Source of the DNA: Ornithinibacter aureus
Lineage (GTDB): Bacteria; Actinomycetota; Actinomycetes; Actinomycetales; Dermatophilaceae
Assembly (NCBI RefSeq): GCF_009858245.1
Contig: NZ_VMSB01000001.1
Coordinates: 3,291,623-3,355,622, forward strand
Reading direction: 5' to 3'
Length of the DNA stretch: 64,000 nt
Shown here: piece by piece, positions 8,093 to 16,662 of the stretch
Layout of the letters: the number at the start of each line of letters is the position of its first letter
Numbering within the stretch: the first letter of the stretch is position 1
Made by a program: the position numbers and the translations under genes
Notes under the pieces: model-generated
What the model saw: only the letters and a program-made list of their open reading frames with translations
The model's database searches: none
What the model was told of the DNA's origin: nothing

Positions 8093-10251
8093 GCACACCA
8101 CTGGTCGTCATTCGTGGTGCTGGTTCCGCCCTCGTCCTCACGCAGGACGAGGGCGGTGCCCTGCCGCACGTCGTCCACTGGGGAACAGACCTCCCGGATG
8201 CCGTGCTCGGCGACCTCGCGTACCTCACCGGCGCGCCCGTCCCGCACAACCAGCCCGATGCCCCGTGGAACATCTCCGTCCTGCCCACGTCGGGCCAGGG
8301 CTGGCTCGGCACGCCGGCGCTGGAGATCCACCGTGCCGGCGGACGGACCGCTCCTCGGTGGGTGGCCACCCTCGAGGGCGGCGACCACGACGCGACGGTG
8401 CGTGCGACGGCATCCGACGTCGGTCTCGAGGTGGTCGTGCGCTACCGCCTCGACGAGCACGGGGTGCTCACCGTCGACACCCAACTGACCAACACCGCCG
8501 CCGATGGCGAGCCCGTCGACGTGGGGGCGCTGCGCGCCGTGCTGCCCCTGCCGACCCGCGCCGACGAGGTGCTCGACCTCACGGGCCGCTGGTGCCTCGA
8601 GCGCGCGCCTCAGCGGCGCCCGCTCACGGACGGCACGTGGGTGCGCACCGGTCGTCGGGGGCGCACCGGCCACGACGCGACCCTGCTCATGGCCGCTGGT
8701 ACCACCGGTTTCGGCTTCCGCTCCGGAGAGGTGTGGGCCACCCACGTCGCGTGGAGCGGTAACCACGAACACCTCGTCGAGCGCCTGCCCGAGGGTGCCG
8801 GCGCCCACGCCGCCGTGCTCGGTGGTGGTGAGGCGCTGACACCCGGTGAGGTCAGGCTCGCGCCGGGGGAGACCTACCGGGCGCCGCGCGTCGTGTTCGT
8901 CCACTCCGCCGAGGGGCTCGACGGCATCACCCGATCCCTCGTGCGGCACCAGCGCGCACAGTCGGGGTACCGCACCACGGCACGGCCGCTCGTGCTCAAC
9001 ACGTGGGAGGCCGTGTACTTCCAGACCGACCTCGACCAGTTGCGCCGCCTCGCCGACACTGCCGCGACGATCGGCGTCGAGCGCTTCGTGCTCGACGACG
9101 GCTGGTTCGGGTCGCGACGCGACGACCACCGCGGCCTCGGTGACTGGGTGGTGTCGCGGGAGGTCTGGCCCGAGGGGCTGGCCCCGATCGTCGACCACGT
9201 CAAGGGTCTCGGGATGGAGTTCGGGCTCTGGTTCGAGCCCGAGATGGTCAACCTCGACTCCGACCTCGTGCGCGCCCACCCCGACTGGGTGCTCGGCCCG
9301 GTTGCGGGTGTGCCGCTGCCCTCGCGCCACCAGCACGTGCTGGACCTGGCCAAACCCCACGCCTTTGCGCACGTCCTCGAGGCGATGAGTGCCCTCGTGG
9401 CGCAGTACGGCATCGACTTCATCAAGTGGGACCACAACCGCGACCTGCACGAGGCGGTGCGCACCGACGGCTCCGGCACGGACCGGCCCGCCGTGCACGC
9501 CCAGACGAGCGCGACCTACCGGCTGCTCGACGAGCTCAGGCGGCGGCATCCGGGTCTGGAGATCGAGTCGTGCTCCAGCGGTGGGGCGCGCGTCGACCTC
9601 GGGGTGCTCGAACGCACCGACCGGGTGTGGACCTCGGACTGCAACGACGCCCTCGAACGGGTGGCCATCCAGCGCTGGACCGGCCTGCTCGTGCCGCCAG
9701 AGCGGATGGGCACGCACATCGGCCCACCGACCGCGCACACCACCCACCGCCACCTCGACCTGTCGCTGCGCATGCTCGTCGCGCTCGGCGGGCACGCGGG
9801 GCTGGAGTGGGACATCACCACGTGCAGCACCGACGAGCTCGACGCGCTGCGGGCGTGGTCGGCCCTCTACCGCCAGCTGCGACCGCTGCTGCACGGCGGG
9901 GATGCCGTGCGCTCGGACCACCCGGACCCGGCCCTCGTCGTCGGCGGGGTGGTGGCTGCCGACCGGTCGGCCGCGGTGTTCACGGTCATCCAGGCGGTGT
10001 CGGGCCGCGGGGTCGCGCCCGGTGTCGTGCCGTTGCCGGGGCTGGATGCCGGGCGCCGCTACCGGGTGCGGGTGCGGTCGGAGGCCGGGTTGCCGGCCGT
10101 GATCGAGGTGCATCCACCCGCGTGGTGGGATGCCGCGCTGGGCGACGGGATCGTCGTCAGCGGGGCGGCACTCGGCGAGGTCGGGTTGGCCCTGCCCGTG
10201 CTGGCACCGGCCCAGGGATTCCTCCTCCACCTGGAGGGCGTCGACGCCTGA
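8089..10251 (+). CDS. Alpha-galactosidase, glycoside hydrolase family 36
   Basis: A 720-residue cytosolic GH36 retaining enzyme removing alpha-1,6-galactose from melibiose/raffinose-type sugars. An N-terminal beta-supersandwich domain precedes the (beta/alpha)8 barrel, which carries LDDGWFG, the nucleophile Asp in KWDHNRD near residue 446 and the acid/base Asp in WTSDCND near residue 516; a C-terminal beta domain follows. The ATG at 8089 overlaps the permease stop by 4 bases. With the GH42 enzyme across the divergent promoter, the locus can free galactose from both alpha- and beta-linked substrates, for the galK/galT route. Confidence 0.94.
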   Translation: MSTPLVVIRGAGSALVLTQDEGGALPHVVHWGTDLPDAVLGDLAYLTGAPVPHNQPDAPWNISVLPTSGQGWLGTPALEIHRAGGRTAPRWVATLEGGDHDATVRATASDVGLEVVVRYRLDEHGVLTVDTQLTNTAADGEPVDVGALRAVLPLPTRADEVLDLTGRWCLERAPQRRPLTDGTWVRTGRRGRTGHDATLLMAAGTTGFGFRSGEVWATHVAWSGNHEHLVERLPEGAGAHAAVLGGGEALTPGEVRLAPGETYRAPRVVFVHSAEGLDGITRSLVRHQRAQSGYRTTARPLVLNTWEAVYFQTDLDQLRRLADTAATIGVERFVLDDGWFGSRRDDHRGLGDWVVSREVWPEGLAPIVDHVKGLGMEFGLWFEPEMVNLDSDLVRAHPDWVLGPVAGVPLPSRHQHVLDLAKPHAFAHVLEAMSALVAQYGIDFIKWDHNRDLHEAVRTDGSGTDRPAVHAQTSATYRLLDELRRRHPGLEIESCSSGGARVDLGVLERTDRVWTSDCNDALERVAIQRWTGLLVPPERMGTHIGPPTAHTTHRHLDLSLRMLVALGGHAGLEWDITTCSTDELDALRAWSALYRQLRPLLHGGDAVRSDHPDPALVVGGVVAADRSAAVFTVIQAVSGRGVAPGVVPLPGLDAGRRYRVRVRSEAGLPAVIEVHPPAWWDAALGDGIVVSGAALGEVGLALPVLAPAQGFLLHLEGVDA

Positions 10252-10278
10252 GGGCCCGGCTGGTGACAGACTCGGTCG

Positions 10279-10704
10279 GTGGCCATCCCTCCTTCGCACC
10301 TGTCGTTCGCCGCTCTGGAGTTCATGACGGAGCGGCACCTCGCGACGTTGACCACCCTGCGGGCTGACGGATCACCGCACGTCGTGCCGGTGGGGTTCAC
10401 CTGGGATGACGACCTGCTCGTCGCGCGCGTCATCGCGAGTCGGAGCAGCGCCAAGGTCGTCCAGGCCCGCGCCGGCCGCCGGGCGGCGCTGTCGCAGGTG
10501 CAGGCCCGTCGTTGGATCACCCTCGAAGGGTCGACGAGGGTGCTGGAGGACCCGGCATCCGTGCGCGATGCCGAGCAGCGGTACGCGCAGCGCTACCGCG
10601 TGCCGCGCGAGAACCCCGAGCGAGTCGTCATCGTGCTCGACGTCGACCGGGTGCTCGGTGGGGACTGGCCGCACCCGCTGCCACCCTCGCCGTACGCGAC
10701 CTGA
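10279..10704 (+). CDS. PPOX-fold F420/flavin-dependent oxidoreductase-like protein
   Basis: A 141-residue split-barrel protein of the pyridoxamine-5'-phosphate-oxidase-like superfamily, resembling the F420-binding Rv1155 group. Visible are LATLTTLRADGSPHVVPVGFTWDDD at residues 21-45, a basic cofactor-facing segment (RSSAKVVQARAGRRAAL) and the usual late VLDVDRVLG strand. It is close to full length for the group. The start is a GTG at 10279. It is probably cytosolic; the substrate is unknown. It follows the alpha-galactosidase by 27 bases and may be read through from it, but no functional link is evident. Confidence 0.8.
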   Translation: MAIPPSHLSFAALEFMTERHLATLTTLRADGSPHVVPVGFTWDDDLLVARVIASRSSAKVVQARAGRRAALSQVQARRWITLEGSTRVLEDPASVRDAEQRYAQRYRVPRENPERVVIVLDVDRVLGGDWPHPLPPSPYAT

Positions 10705-10840
10705 GCCGGGCAGCGTCGACCAGCTCTCCCCGGACCGCGCCGGGAAAGATTCTTTGGCACGGTGCATCCGGGGTCGCCCCCTTCACGGAATGACTGTCAG
10801 CGGGTGCAGAGAGGCACCCCACCAACTGAAGGGACGCATC

Positions 10841-11056
10841 ATGAAGCGCTTTCTCGTCGCAGGGGCAGTTGCCGCTTTCGCCATGGTCGGCTTCTCCAGC
10901 ACCGCCCGGGCCGCACCGGCACAGGCCGCGTGCTTCGGCCAGGTCCACAAGCTCGTGAACAGTGGTGGCCTCCCCGGTATCGACAACGTCGGGCAGCTCG
11001 TCGGCGCCCTCGGTGGCGGCCAGAACAAGAACGCCACCGCCAAGACCTTCTGCTGA
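10841..11056 (+). CDS. Small secreted protein with two cysteines, unknown function
   Basis: A 71-residue protein that I do not recognise. An N-terminal signal peptide is plain: MKR, a hydrophobic core, and ARA-AP near residue 24 as the signal peptidase I site. The mature part is only about 47 residues, rich in Gly, Asn and Val, with Cys31 and a C-terminal Cys71 that could form a disulfide. The ATG follows a weak GAAGGGA ribosome site. A 136-base leader (10705-10840) precedes it and a strong hairpin follows. Size and export suggest a cell-surface or secreted peptide; chaplin or bacteriocin homology is not evident. Confidence 0.7.
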   Translation: MKRFLVAGAVAAFAMVGFSSTARAAPAQAACFGQVHKLVNSGGLPGIDNVGQLVGALGGGQNKNATAKTFC

Positions 11057-11092
11057 CCGCCCGCCAGACCCGGCGCTGAGCGCTCGGGCCCA

Positions 11093-11141
11093 CACGCCAG
11101 AGGCGGCTCGGACCACGTGGTCCGAGCCGCCTCTTGGCGTG
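11093..11141. terminator. Strong bidirectional terminator hairpin
   Basis: A nearly perfect inverted repeat of about 22 bp per arm (AGAGGCGGCTCGGACCA centred on CG at 11116-11117, plus ACGCCA flanks with one bulge) lies between the plus-strand small secreted protein gene and the minus-strand peptidase gene. The convergent arrangement argues for termination in both directions. Confidence 0.85.
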
Positions 11142-11159
11142 CTGTTGTGCCCTGGTGCC

Positions 11160-13058
11160 TTACGGGTGCGGGACGATGAACTCGTCGAGCAGGGGCAGGG
11201 TGCCCTCGCGCAGGTCGGCGGTCTTCTCCGGCTTGATCTGGCCCGGGGCGAAGCTGGCCATCGGGCCATCGATCGGCAGGTTCAACCGTGAGGTGGCGAG
11301 GTTGACGCTGTACGTCTGCGCCGAGGTGTCGATGGCGGTGACGCCCGAGCGGTTGCCGCTGATCACGAGGCCGAGCTGGTGGCCGGCGGGGACGACGACG
11401 TCGTTGGCCTGGAGCTCCACCGTGACGTTCTTCGTGCCCTCACCGTCGAGGCGGATCCAGCCGCGGGCGAGGACCTGCAGCTCGGTGGGCCCGACCCGGC
11501 GGGTCACGTCGCGGTAGCAGGCGTCGTCGACGGCGGTCGAGGCGCCCCAGCAGCTCTCGGTCGTGAGGGTCAGGGCGCCGTCGTTGGTCGTGAGCACACG
11601 GTCCATCGCGCCGTAGTCGACGAGCTGCACCGAGAGCTGCCCGACCGGGCGGCCCTGGGTGACCTCGAGGTCGACGGTGGGGGTGCCCGAGATCCGGACC
11701 TCGCTCCTGGTGGTGCCGGTCAGGAACTGCAGCTTGTTCGGGCTGGCCCCGATCCGCACGGCGTTGGCCTCGCTGAGCCCGGCCGAGTTGACGTAGCTGA
11801 GCGTGGTGTCGTCCTTGGTGCCCAGGCGCATGGTGCCGTCGGAGCGCAGGGCCAGCTTCATCATCCGGGAGCCCTTGCTGGGCCAGGCGTCCGACTGGAC
11901 CCAGCGGTCGGGGGCGACCTCGACGTCGACGGCAGGCTCGTTCAGGATGCCGTTGTCCACCTGCATCAGCTCGTGGTCGAACCAGCGGTGCAGCGTGTCG
12001 ACCCACCGGTCACGGTCGGAGTCGAACGGGTCGACGTGCCCGAGCCGGGTCAGCCACATCTTGCGGTCGACGCCGGCCTCGCCGAGGTCCTGCCACCACG
12101 TCGACGCGTTGCGCATGCGGACGTTGTTGTCCTGCAGCCCGTGCATGATGAACACGCTGGCCTTGACCTTGGAGACGTCGTAGAACGAGCCCTCGCGGTA
12201 GTCCCGCTCGGCCCAGAAGTCGGTGTACGCACCGGTCTCGTCGCCGTCGTTGGCGTTCATGAAGGCGTTGGTCGCCACGCAGTTCGTGGGGACCGTGCGG
12301 CGCTGGGCGATCGTCGTGGACAGGCTGCTCGGGTAATTGGTCGACTTCACCGCGTTCTGGTAGCGGTTGTAGTCGTACCACGAGCTGATCGCGCTGATCG
12401 GGACGATGGTCTCCAGGCCCTCGACCCCGGTGGCCGCGACCCCGTTGGCGAGGGTGCCGTCGTAGGACTTGCCGATCATGCCGGTGCGTCCGTTGCTCCA
12501 CGTCGCCTCGACGACCTCACCGGCGGCGTTGCGGGCGACCGCGTTGCCGTTGAGCCATTCGACGACGACCTTGATCGACTCGATGTCCGAGCGACCACCC
12601 TGGTCGGCGCAGCCGGTCGAGCGGCCGGTGCCGGCCATGTCGGGGGCGACGAACGCGTAGCCGCGCGGCACGAAGTAGTTGTCATAGAACAGCGGCATCT
12701 TCGCCGGGTTGCCGTTGGCGTCGTAGGTCTTGTACTCGGCGTCGTTGCCGCGTCCGAGGCTGAGGTAGTACGGGCTGGCGTCCATGACGACCGGGATCCG
12801 CGCGGTGCCGTCGAGCTCGCGCGGGCGGACGATGTCGGTGGCGATGCGCTCCTGCGCGCCGTCACCGTCCAGGTCGGGGGCGGTGACCCAGACCGTCTCG
12901 CGGATCGCGTCCGCGTACTCGAAGACCGGGGCGGTGACGCCGTCGACGATCGTCGGGGCTGGTGGCGGATCATCCGCCGCCTGGCTGACACCTCCCGAGA
13001 CCACCAGGAGGGGGGCGATCAGCCCCATGGACGCGGTCAGGAATGCAGCGGGTCGCAC
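11160..13058 (-). CDS. Secreted Xaa-Pro dipeptidyl-peptidase-like / CocE-NonD hydrolase
   Basis: A 632-residue alpha/beta hydrolase of the peptidase S15/CocE family. A signal peptide (residues 1 to about 27, ending VSQAA) predicts export. The catalytic serine lies in GKSYDG near residue 197, and the SISAISSWYDYNRYQ segment, an Asp in the cap-proximal half and the His in RLGHVDP near residue 345 fit the triad. The C-terminal third is the jelly-roll domain typical of X-Pro dipeptidyl peptidases (GHQLGLVISGNRSG). The GTG at 13058 is chosen because AGGAGG lies 5 bases upstream and the signal peptide starts there. It probably removes X-Pro dipeptides outside the cell; an esterase role cannot be excluded. 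Confidence 0.85.
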   Translation of the reverse strand: MRPAAFLTASMGLIAPLLVVSGGVSQAADDPPPAPTIVDGVTAPVFEYADAIRETVWVTAPDLDGDGAQERIATDIVRPRELDGTARIPVVMDASPYYLSLGRGNDAEYKTYDANGNPAKMPLFYDNYFVPRGYAFVAPDMAGTGRSTGCADQGGRSDIESIKVVVEWLNGNAVARNAAGEVVEATWSNGRTGMIGKSYDGTLANGVAATGVEGLETIVPISAISSWYDYNRYQNAVKSTNYPSSLSTTIAQRRTVPTNCVATNAFMNANDGDETGAYTDFWAERDYREGSFYDVSKVKASVFIMHGLQDNNVRMRNASTWWQDLGEAGVDRKMWLTRLGHVDPFDSDRDRWVDTLHRWFDHELMQVDNGILNEPAVDVEVAPDRWVQSDAWPSKGSRMMKLALRSDGTMRLGTKDDTTLSYVNSAGLSEANAVRIGASPNKLQFLTGTTRSEVRISGTPTVDLEVTQGRPVGQLSVQLVDYGAMDRVLTTNDGALTLTTESCWGASTAVDDACYRDVTRRVGPTELQVLARGWIRLDGEGTKNVTVELQANDVVVPAGHQLGLVISGNRSGVTAIDTSAQTYSVNLATSRLNLPIDGPMASFAPGQIKPEKTADLREGTLPLLDEFIVPHP

Positions 13059-13182
13059 AGTGGACCTCCTGGGAAGGGCGGAGCCCCGCAGGGATGGCGC
13101 GGAGCCTCGGCGTTCGGAACCTAACAGCGGTGAGTTGGTTGCGGGGGGAAACCAATCAAGAACTTCTGGCCACCCTCTCGTT

Positions 13183-13830
13183 TCAGACGCGGCCGGTCTC
13201 GTGGGCCCACATCGCGACCTCGACGCGGTTCCGGGCGCCGAGCTTGCGCATGAGGCTGGCCAGGTGGGCCTTGACGGTGCTCGTGGTGATGAAGAGCTCG
13301 CTCGCGATCTCGTCGTTGGTCCGGCCCCTGGCGACGGTGACGAGCACCTCCTCCTCCCTCGCGGTGAGCGGCTCCAGGGGCTGTCGGGCCGCTTCCGCTC
13401 GCGAGGTGGCGAAGGTGGCGAGCAGCCGCACGGTGACACTCGGTGCGATGAGCGCATCACCCTCGGCGGCCGCGTGGATCGCCCGGGTCAGCAGGTCGGG
13501 GCCGGCGTCCTTCAGCAGGAAGCCGCGGGCGCCGGCCTTCAGGGCGCCGTGGACGTACTCGTCGAGGTCGAAGGTGGTGATGACGATGATGGGCAGCGGG
13601 TCCTCGACGTCGGGGCCGGCGAGCTGGCGGGTGGCCTCGATGCCGTCCATCACCGGCATCCGGACGTCGAACAGCCCGACGTCGGGCCGTAACTGTCGTG
13701 CCAGTCGGACGGCTTCGCGACCGTCGGCGGCCGCACCGACCACGTCGATGTCGGGCTGGGCGTCGAGCAGCATCGTCAGCCCGCTCCGCACGATGGGCTG
13801 GTCGTCGGCGACGAGGACCCTGATGCTCAT
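13183..13830 (-). CDS. Response regulator, NarL/LuxR family
   Basis: A 215-residue two-domain regulator. The receiver domain has the DD pair (ADDQP), phosphoacceptor Asp near residue 54 (GLFDVRMPVMDG) and conserved Lys (LLKDAG). The C-terminal LuxR HTH reads LTAREEEVLVTVARGRTNDEIASELF. Its ATG overlaps the stop of the upstream kinase gene by 4 bases (ATGA), so they form a cognate pair. The gene points away from the DUF6326 gene at 15139, which may be a target together with its own operon. Confidence 0.95.
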   Translation of the reverse strand: MSIRVLVADDQPIVRSGLTMLLDAQPDIDVVGAAADGREAVRLARQLRPDVGLFDVRMPVMDGIEATRQLAGPDVEDPLPIIVITTFDLDEYVHGALKAGARGFLLKDAGPDLLTRAIHAAAEGDALIAPSVTVRLLATFATSRAEAARQPLEPLTAREEEVLVTVARGRTNDEIASELFITTSTVKAHLASLMRKLGARNRVEVAMWAHETGRV

Positions 13831-14975
13831 CGGGCCACCCCCGCCCGGGGCAGGTTCGCCTCGACCCGCCAACCGCGGTCGGCGGTGGGACCGGCGGCGA
13901 AGGTGCCGCCGAGCAGGGTCGCGCGCTCGCGCATGCCGACCAGCCCGTAGCCGTCGGGGGAGCGGTGGGGTGAGCCGGTGGAGCCGTCGTCGTCGACGGT
14001 CAGCAGCACGCGGTCTGCCTCGCCGGCAACCCGCACGCAGACGCGGGTGGCGTGGCGGGCGTGGCGCCTGGCGTTGGTGACGGACTCCTGGGCCAGGCGG
14101 TAGATGGCTGCCTCGACGCTCGGGCTGAGGTCCTGGAGCTCGCCGGTGAGTGTCACCTCGACGAGGGGCTGCACGGGGCCCGTGGTGGCGAGCTGTTCGA
14201 TGTCGGCCATGCCCGGCTGGGGAGTGAACGCGGTGTGCTGGGCGTCGCGCAGGACGCCGACGATGGCGCGCAGCTCGGTGAGGGTCTGGGTGGCGGCGTC
14301 CTCGATGGTGGCCAGGGCCTCGACGGCCCGCCCGGGGTTGCTGGCGGCGATGGCGCGACCCGCCTGGGCCTGGATCGCGATGCCCGACACGTGGTGGGCG
14401 ACGACGTCGTGCAGCTCGCGGGCGAGCTGCTCGCGTTCGCGGGCCTTGGCCTCCTCGATGTCGCGGACGCGGATCCGGGCCCGGTAGCGGACGGCGGCGC
14501 CGAGCGCTGCCGCGAAGAAGAAGAACGCGTACCCGGTGATCGTGTCGGTCAGGGTGGTCACGTCGGCGACGAAGGTGATGGCCAGCCAGGTGAGGATCAC
14601 GAGCAGCCCGCGAACGGCATCCCGACCCGACCCCCACCGGAACAACGCATAGGTGAGGACCAACGTGGCCGACACGCTCGACGGCAGGACGCCCTGGGTG
14701 CCCGTGGCCATCCGGACGAGGTCGACAACGATCAGCGTGCCGAAGGCCACGAGGACTGCGGGGAGCGGGTGGGACCGCCGCCAGGGAAGGGGTGCGACCG
14801 CTGCGAGCGTCGCGATGAGGAGCAGGGGAACGGGCGCCATGCCGTCGCGAAGGACTGCCTCGTTGAGGGCCCAGCCGACGAAGGCCGCGACGAGGGCCCA
14901 GTCGCCCGCACCGGTCTCCGGCGGGTTCGCGGGTCGAGGTTCGACCCACAGCGAGCGCAGTGCGTCAGTGGCCAC
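13827..14975 (-). CDS. Sensor histidine kinase, HisKA_3 type
   Basis: A 382-residue membrane histidine kinase. The N-terminal ~165 residues contain about five hydrophobic segments. The dimerisation/phosphoacceptor helix carries RELHDVVAHHVSGIAIQAQAGR near residue 190, typical of NarL-partner kinases, and the ATPase domain has DDDGSTG and the GYGLVGMRERATLLGG motif. The start is GTG at 14975. No extracellular sensing domain is visible, so the signal is probably intramembrane, as in cell-envelope sensors of the DesK/LiaS style. Paired with the regulator at 13183. Confidence 0.93.
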   Translation of the reverse strand: MATDALRSLWVEPRPANPPETGAGDWALVAAFVGWALNEAVLRDGMAPVPLLLIATLAAVAPLPWRRSHPLPAVLVAFGTLIVVDLVRMATGTQGVLPSSVSATLVLTYALFRWGSGRDAVRGLLVILTWLAITFVADVTTLTDTITGYAFFFFAAALGAAVRYRARIRVRDIEEAKAREREQLARELHDVVAHHVSGIAIQAQAGRAIAASNPGRAVEALATIEDAATQTLTELRAIVGVLRDAQHTAFTPQPGMADIEQLATTGPVQPLVEVTLTGELQDLSPSVEAAIYRLAQESVTNARRHARHATRVCVRVAGEADRVLLTVDDDGSTGSPHRSPDGYGLVGMRERATLLGGTFAAGPTADRGWRVEANLPRAGVAR

Positions 14976-15138
14976 CCGGTCAGCGTAGGCATCGCGCGTC
15001 GCCGGGGTATCCGCCGAAAGGCCAACCGGGCCCTTGGGCCAACGAACAGGTCACGTCAGGTCCACGGGCGGATGCGGCCGCGCACGGCATCCGTGAGGGT
15101 CGTAAAGGTCACCAAACCCCACGACAACGGAGCACCTG

Positions 15139-15639
15139 ATGAGCACGTCCAGCCCCACCGCCGCCCTGGAGGACCTGCGAATGCCCGTGGAGGCCAGGCT
15201 CGCCGCAGCCTGGACGAGCTTCATGTTCCTCTACGTCTACGTCGACCACCTCTCGCTGTACAAGCCCGGAGTCCTCGACGAGCTGCTGGCCGGGCGGGTG
15301 CACGAGTTCGACACCGGCCCGACCTTCGTCGCCATGGGGCTCACGCTCGTGGCCGTCCCGATCCTCATGATCGTGTGCTCGATGACCCTGCCGGCCCGGG
15401 TGAACCGCGTGGCCAACCTCGTCGTCGCATCGCTCTACCTGCCGATCACCGTGTACAACGTCGCGGGCGAACCGATGTCGTACGCCTTCTTCTACGCCCT
15501 GTCCATCGGTCTCGAGGTGCTGCTGCTGGCCTACATCGCGTGGTCGGCCTGGGCCTGGCCGCGCGTTGCGGCCCCGGCCGCCGGGGCCGCCGGGGCGGGC
15601 CTGCCAACCGGCAAGAGTGCCAACTCCCCGGTTGGCTGA
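15139..15639 (+). CDS. DUF6326-like four-helix membrane protein
   Basis: A 166-residue integral membrane protein with four predicted membrane segments (about residues 25-43, 65-83, 92-110, 118-140) and an Ala/Gly-rich soluble tail. The pattern, including FMFLYVYVDHLSLYKPG, resembles the uncharacterised DUF6326 family. It starts 163 bases from the divergent histidine kinase, which suggests control by that two-component system. Function unknown. Confidence 0.75.
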   Translation: MSTSSPTAALEDLRMPVEARLAAAWTSFMFLYVYVDHLSLYKPGVLDELLAGRVHEFDTGPTFVAMGLTLVAVPILMIVCSMTLPARVNRVANLVVASLYLPITVYNVAGEPMSYAFFYALSIGLEVLLLAYIAWSAWAWPRVAAPAAGAAGAGLPTGKSANSPVG

Positions 15640-15644
15640 GCGTG

Positions 15645-15698
15645 AGGCGGGGCGGGCGCGACGGCCTTTGCCGGTCGGTGAGCCCGCCCGCCCCGGCC
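15645..15698 (+). terminator. Candidate terminator after the DUF6326-like gene
   Basis: GC-rich inverted repeat GGGGCGGGC (15649-15657) and GCCCGCCCC (15686-15694), with a smaller inner ACCGGC/GCCGGT-like pairing, immediately after the stop codon. No T-tract follows, so efficiency is uncertain. Confidence 0.5.
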
Positions 15699-15774
15699 GT
15701 CATGACGGGCGGCGCGAACTCGCCCCGTATCATTGGGGGTGACGGCGGGGATGCCGCCGGGTCAGGAGGCCACG

Positions 15775-16392
15775 ATGACGACGTTCGCTGGTGATGGCGG
15801 CCTGTTCGTGAGTGATCTGCTGGTGATCGGGCTCCTGGTGCTGCTGGCTGTCGTCCTGGGGTTCGGCCTGACCGTGACGTTCATCGTGTGGCGGCTGGTT
15901 CGGGGTGTGCGCCGCTGGGTGGCCCGGCGACGGGGAGTGGCTGCCGCGCAACCGCGGATGGTGCGCAAGCCCGGGCCCGCGCGTGACGTCGCCAAGCTGC
16001 GTCGAGAACTGAGCGACGAGGTGTCGGCGGCCGAGCTGATTCTGTCTCGCGCCAAGAACGGCAGGGTGTTCGTCGCCGACGCGCAGACCCTGCTCGACGA
16101 CCTGAAGGTCGGCGCCGCATCGCTCGATGCCAACATGGCCAGCGTCCAGAACTACTCGGATGCCGCTCAGCAGCGCGCGGCCCTGGAGGCGCTGCGGCCC
16201 CAGGTCGCGAAGCTCATCGAGACCAGCTACCTGGCGCGGCAGACCTTGCTGCAGACCGAGATCGCCGACCGCGAACGACACCTCACCGACCTCAGCGACC
16301 ACGTCGAGCGGCAGGCCGAAGCCTTGAAGATCTACCGCGACGAGTCGCACAGCCTCAACCTCGACGACCTGCGCGAACACCCGGCCCGCTAG
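15775..16392 (+). CDS. Single-pass membrane protein with coiled coil, unknown function
   Basis: A 205-residue protein. One hydrophobic segment spans residues 12-38, followed by an Arg-rich stretch (RRWVARRRG) and a long helical, Glu/Leu/Arg-rich cytoplasmic part likely to form a coiled coil (about residues 65-200). AGGAGG precedes the ATG by 5 bases, which decides this start over an upstream ATG. The stop codon sits in a short palindrome (GCCCGCTAGGCGGGC). It resembles conserved but uncharacterised actinobacterial proteins. Function not assigned. Confidence 0.75.
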   Translation: MTTFAGDGGLFVSDLLVIGLLVLLAVVLGFGLTVTFIVWRLVRGVRRWVARRRGVAAAQPRMVRKPGPARDVAKLRRELSDEVSAAELILSRAKNGRVFVADAQTLLDDLKVGAASLDANMASVQNYSDAAQQRAALEALRPQVAKLIETSYLARQTLLQTEIADRERHLTDLSDHVERQAEALKIYRDESHSLNLDDLREHPAR

Positions 16393-16402
16393 GCGGGCAC
16401 GA

Positions 16403-16506
16403 GGGGTGCCAATCGCGCGGTGGGTCGCGCCCTTGGCATCCCTACTGGAGATGTCGCGCACGGGCTGGGGTGCCAATCGCGCGGTGGGTCGCGCCCTTGG
16501 CACCCC
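16403..16506. repeat. Two copies of a 40-base hairpin repeat (family C)
   Basis: Copies at 16403-16442 and 16467-16506 differ at one base near their 3' end. Each begins GGGGTGCCAATCGCGCGG and ends TTGGCA(C/T)CCC, so each folds into a hairpin with a 10-bp outer stem and a CGCG/CGCG inner stem. They lie between a hypothetical gene and the purH riboswitch leader. They may be terminators or dispersed palindromic repeats. Confidence 0.75.
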
Positions 16507-16552
16507 CTCGACTCGCCTTGGCACGGCCCGTGCCGCCGCGTCGGTAGACTGG

Positions 16553-16630
16553 CCCCAGACGACTGGCGAGGGTGGGGCACCACCGGGAAGTCACACGTCG
16601 GGACGCATCGCCCGCCTGGGTGCCCCGCAG
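16553..16630 (+). ncRNA. ZTP (pfl) riboswitch in the purH leader
   Basis: The leader contains the conserved pfl-motif blocks in order and spacing: GACTGGCGAGGGTGG (16561-16575), CACCACCGGGAA (16579-16590), a variable linker, then CCCGCCTGGGTGCCCC (16611-16626), whose CGCCTGGG pairs and forms the ligand pocket. This class binds ZTP/ZMP, the AICAR nucleotide that PurH consumes, and commonly precedes purH and folate genes in actinobacteria. High ZMP should raise purH expression. The aptamer ends about 33 bases before the ATG; with no clear terminator, translational control or Rho-type control is possible. Confidence 0.9.
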
Positions 16631-16662
16631 CGTGACCGACCCGACCCCGCAAGGAGCCCACC

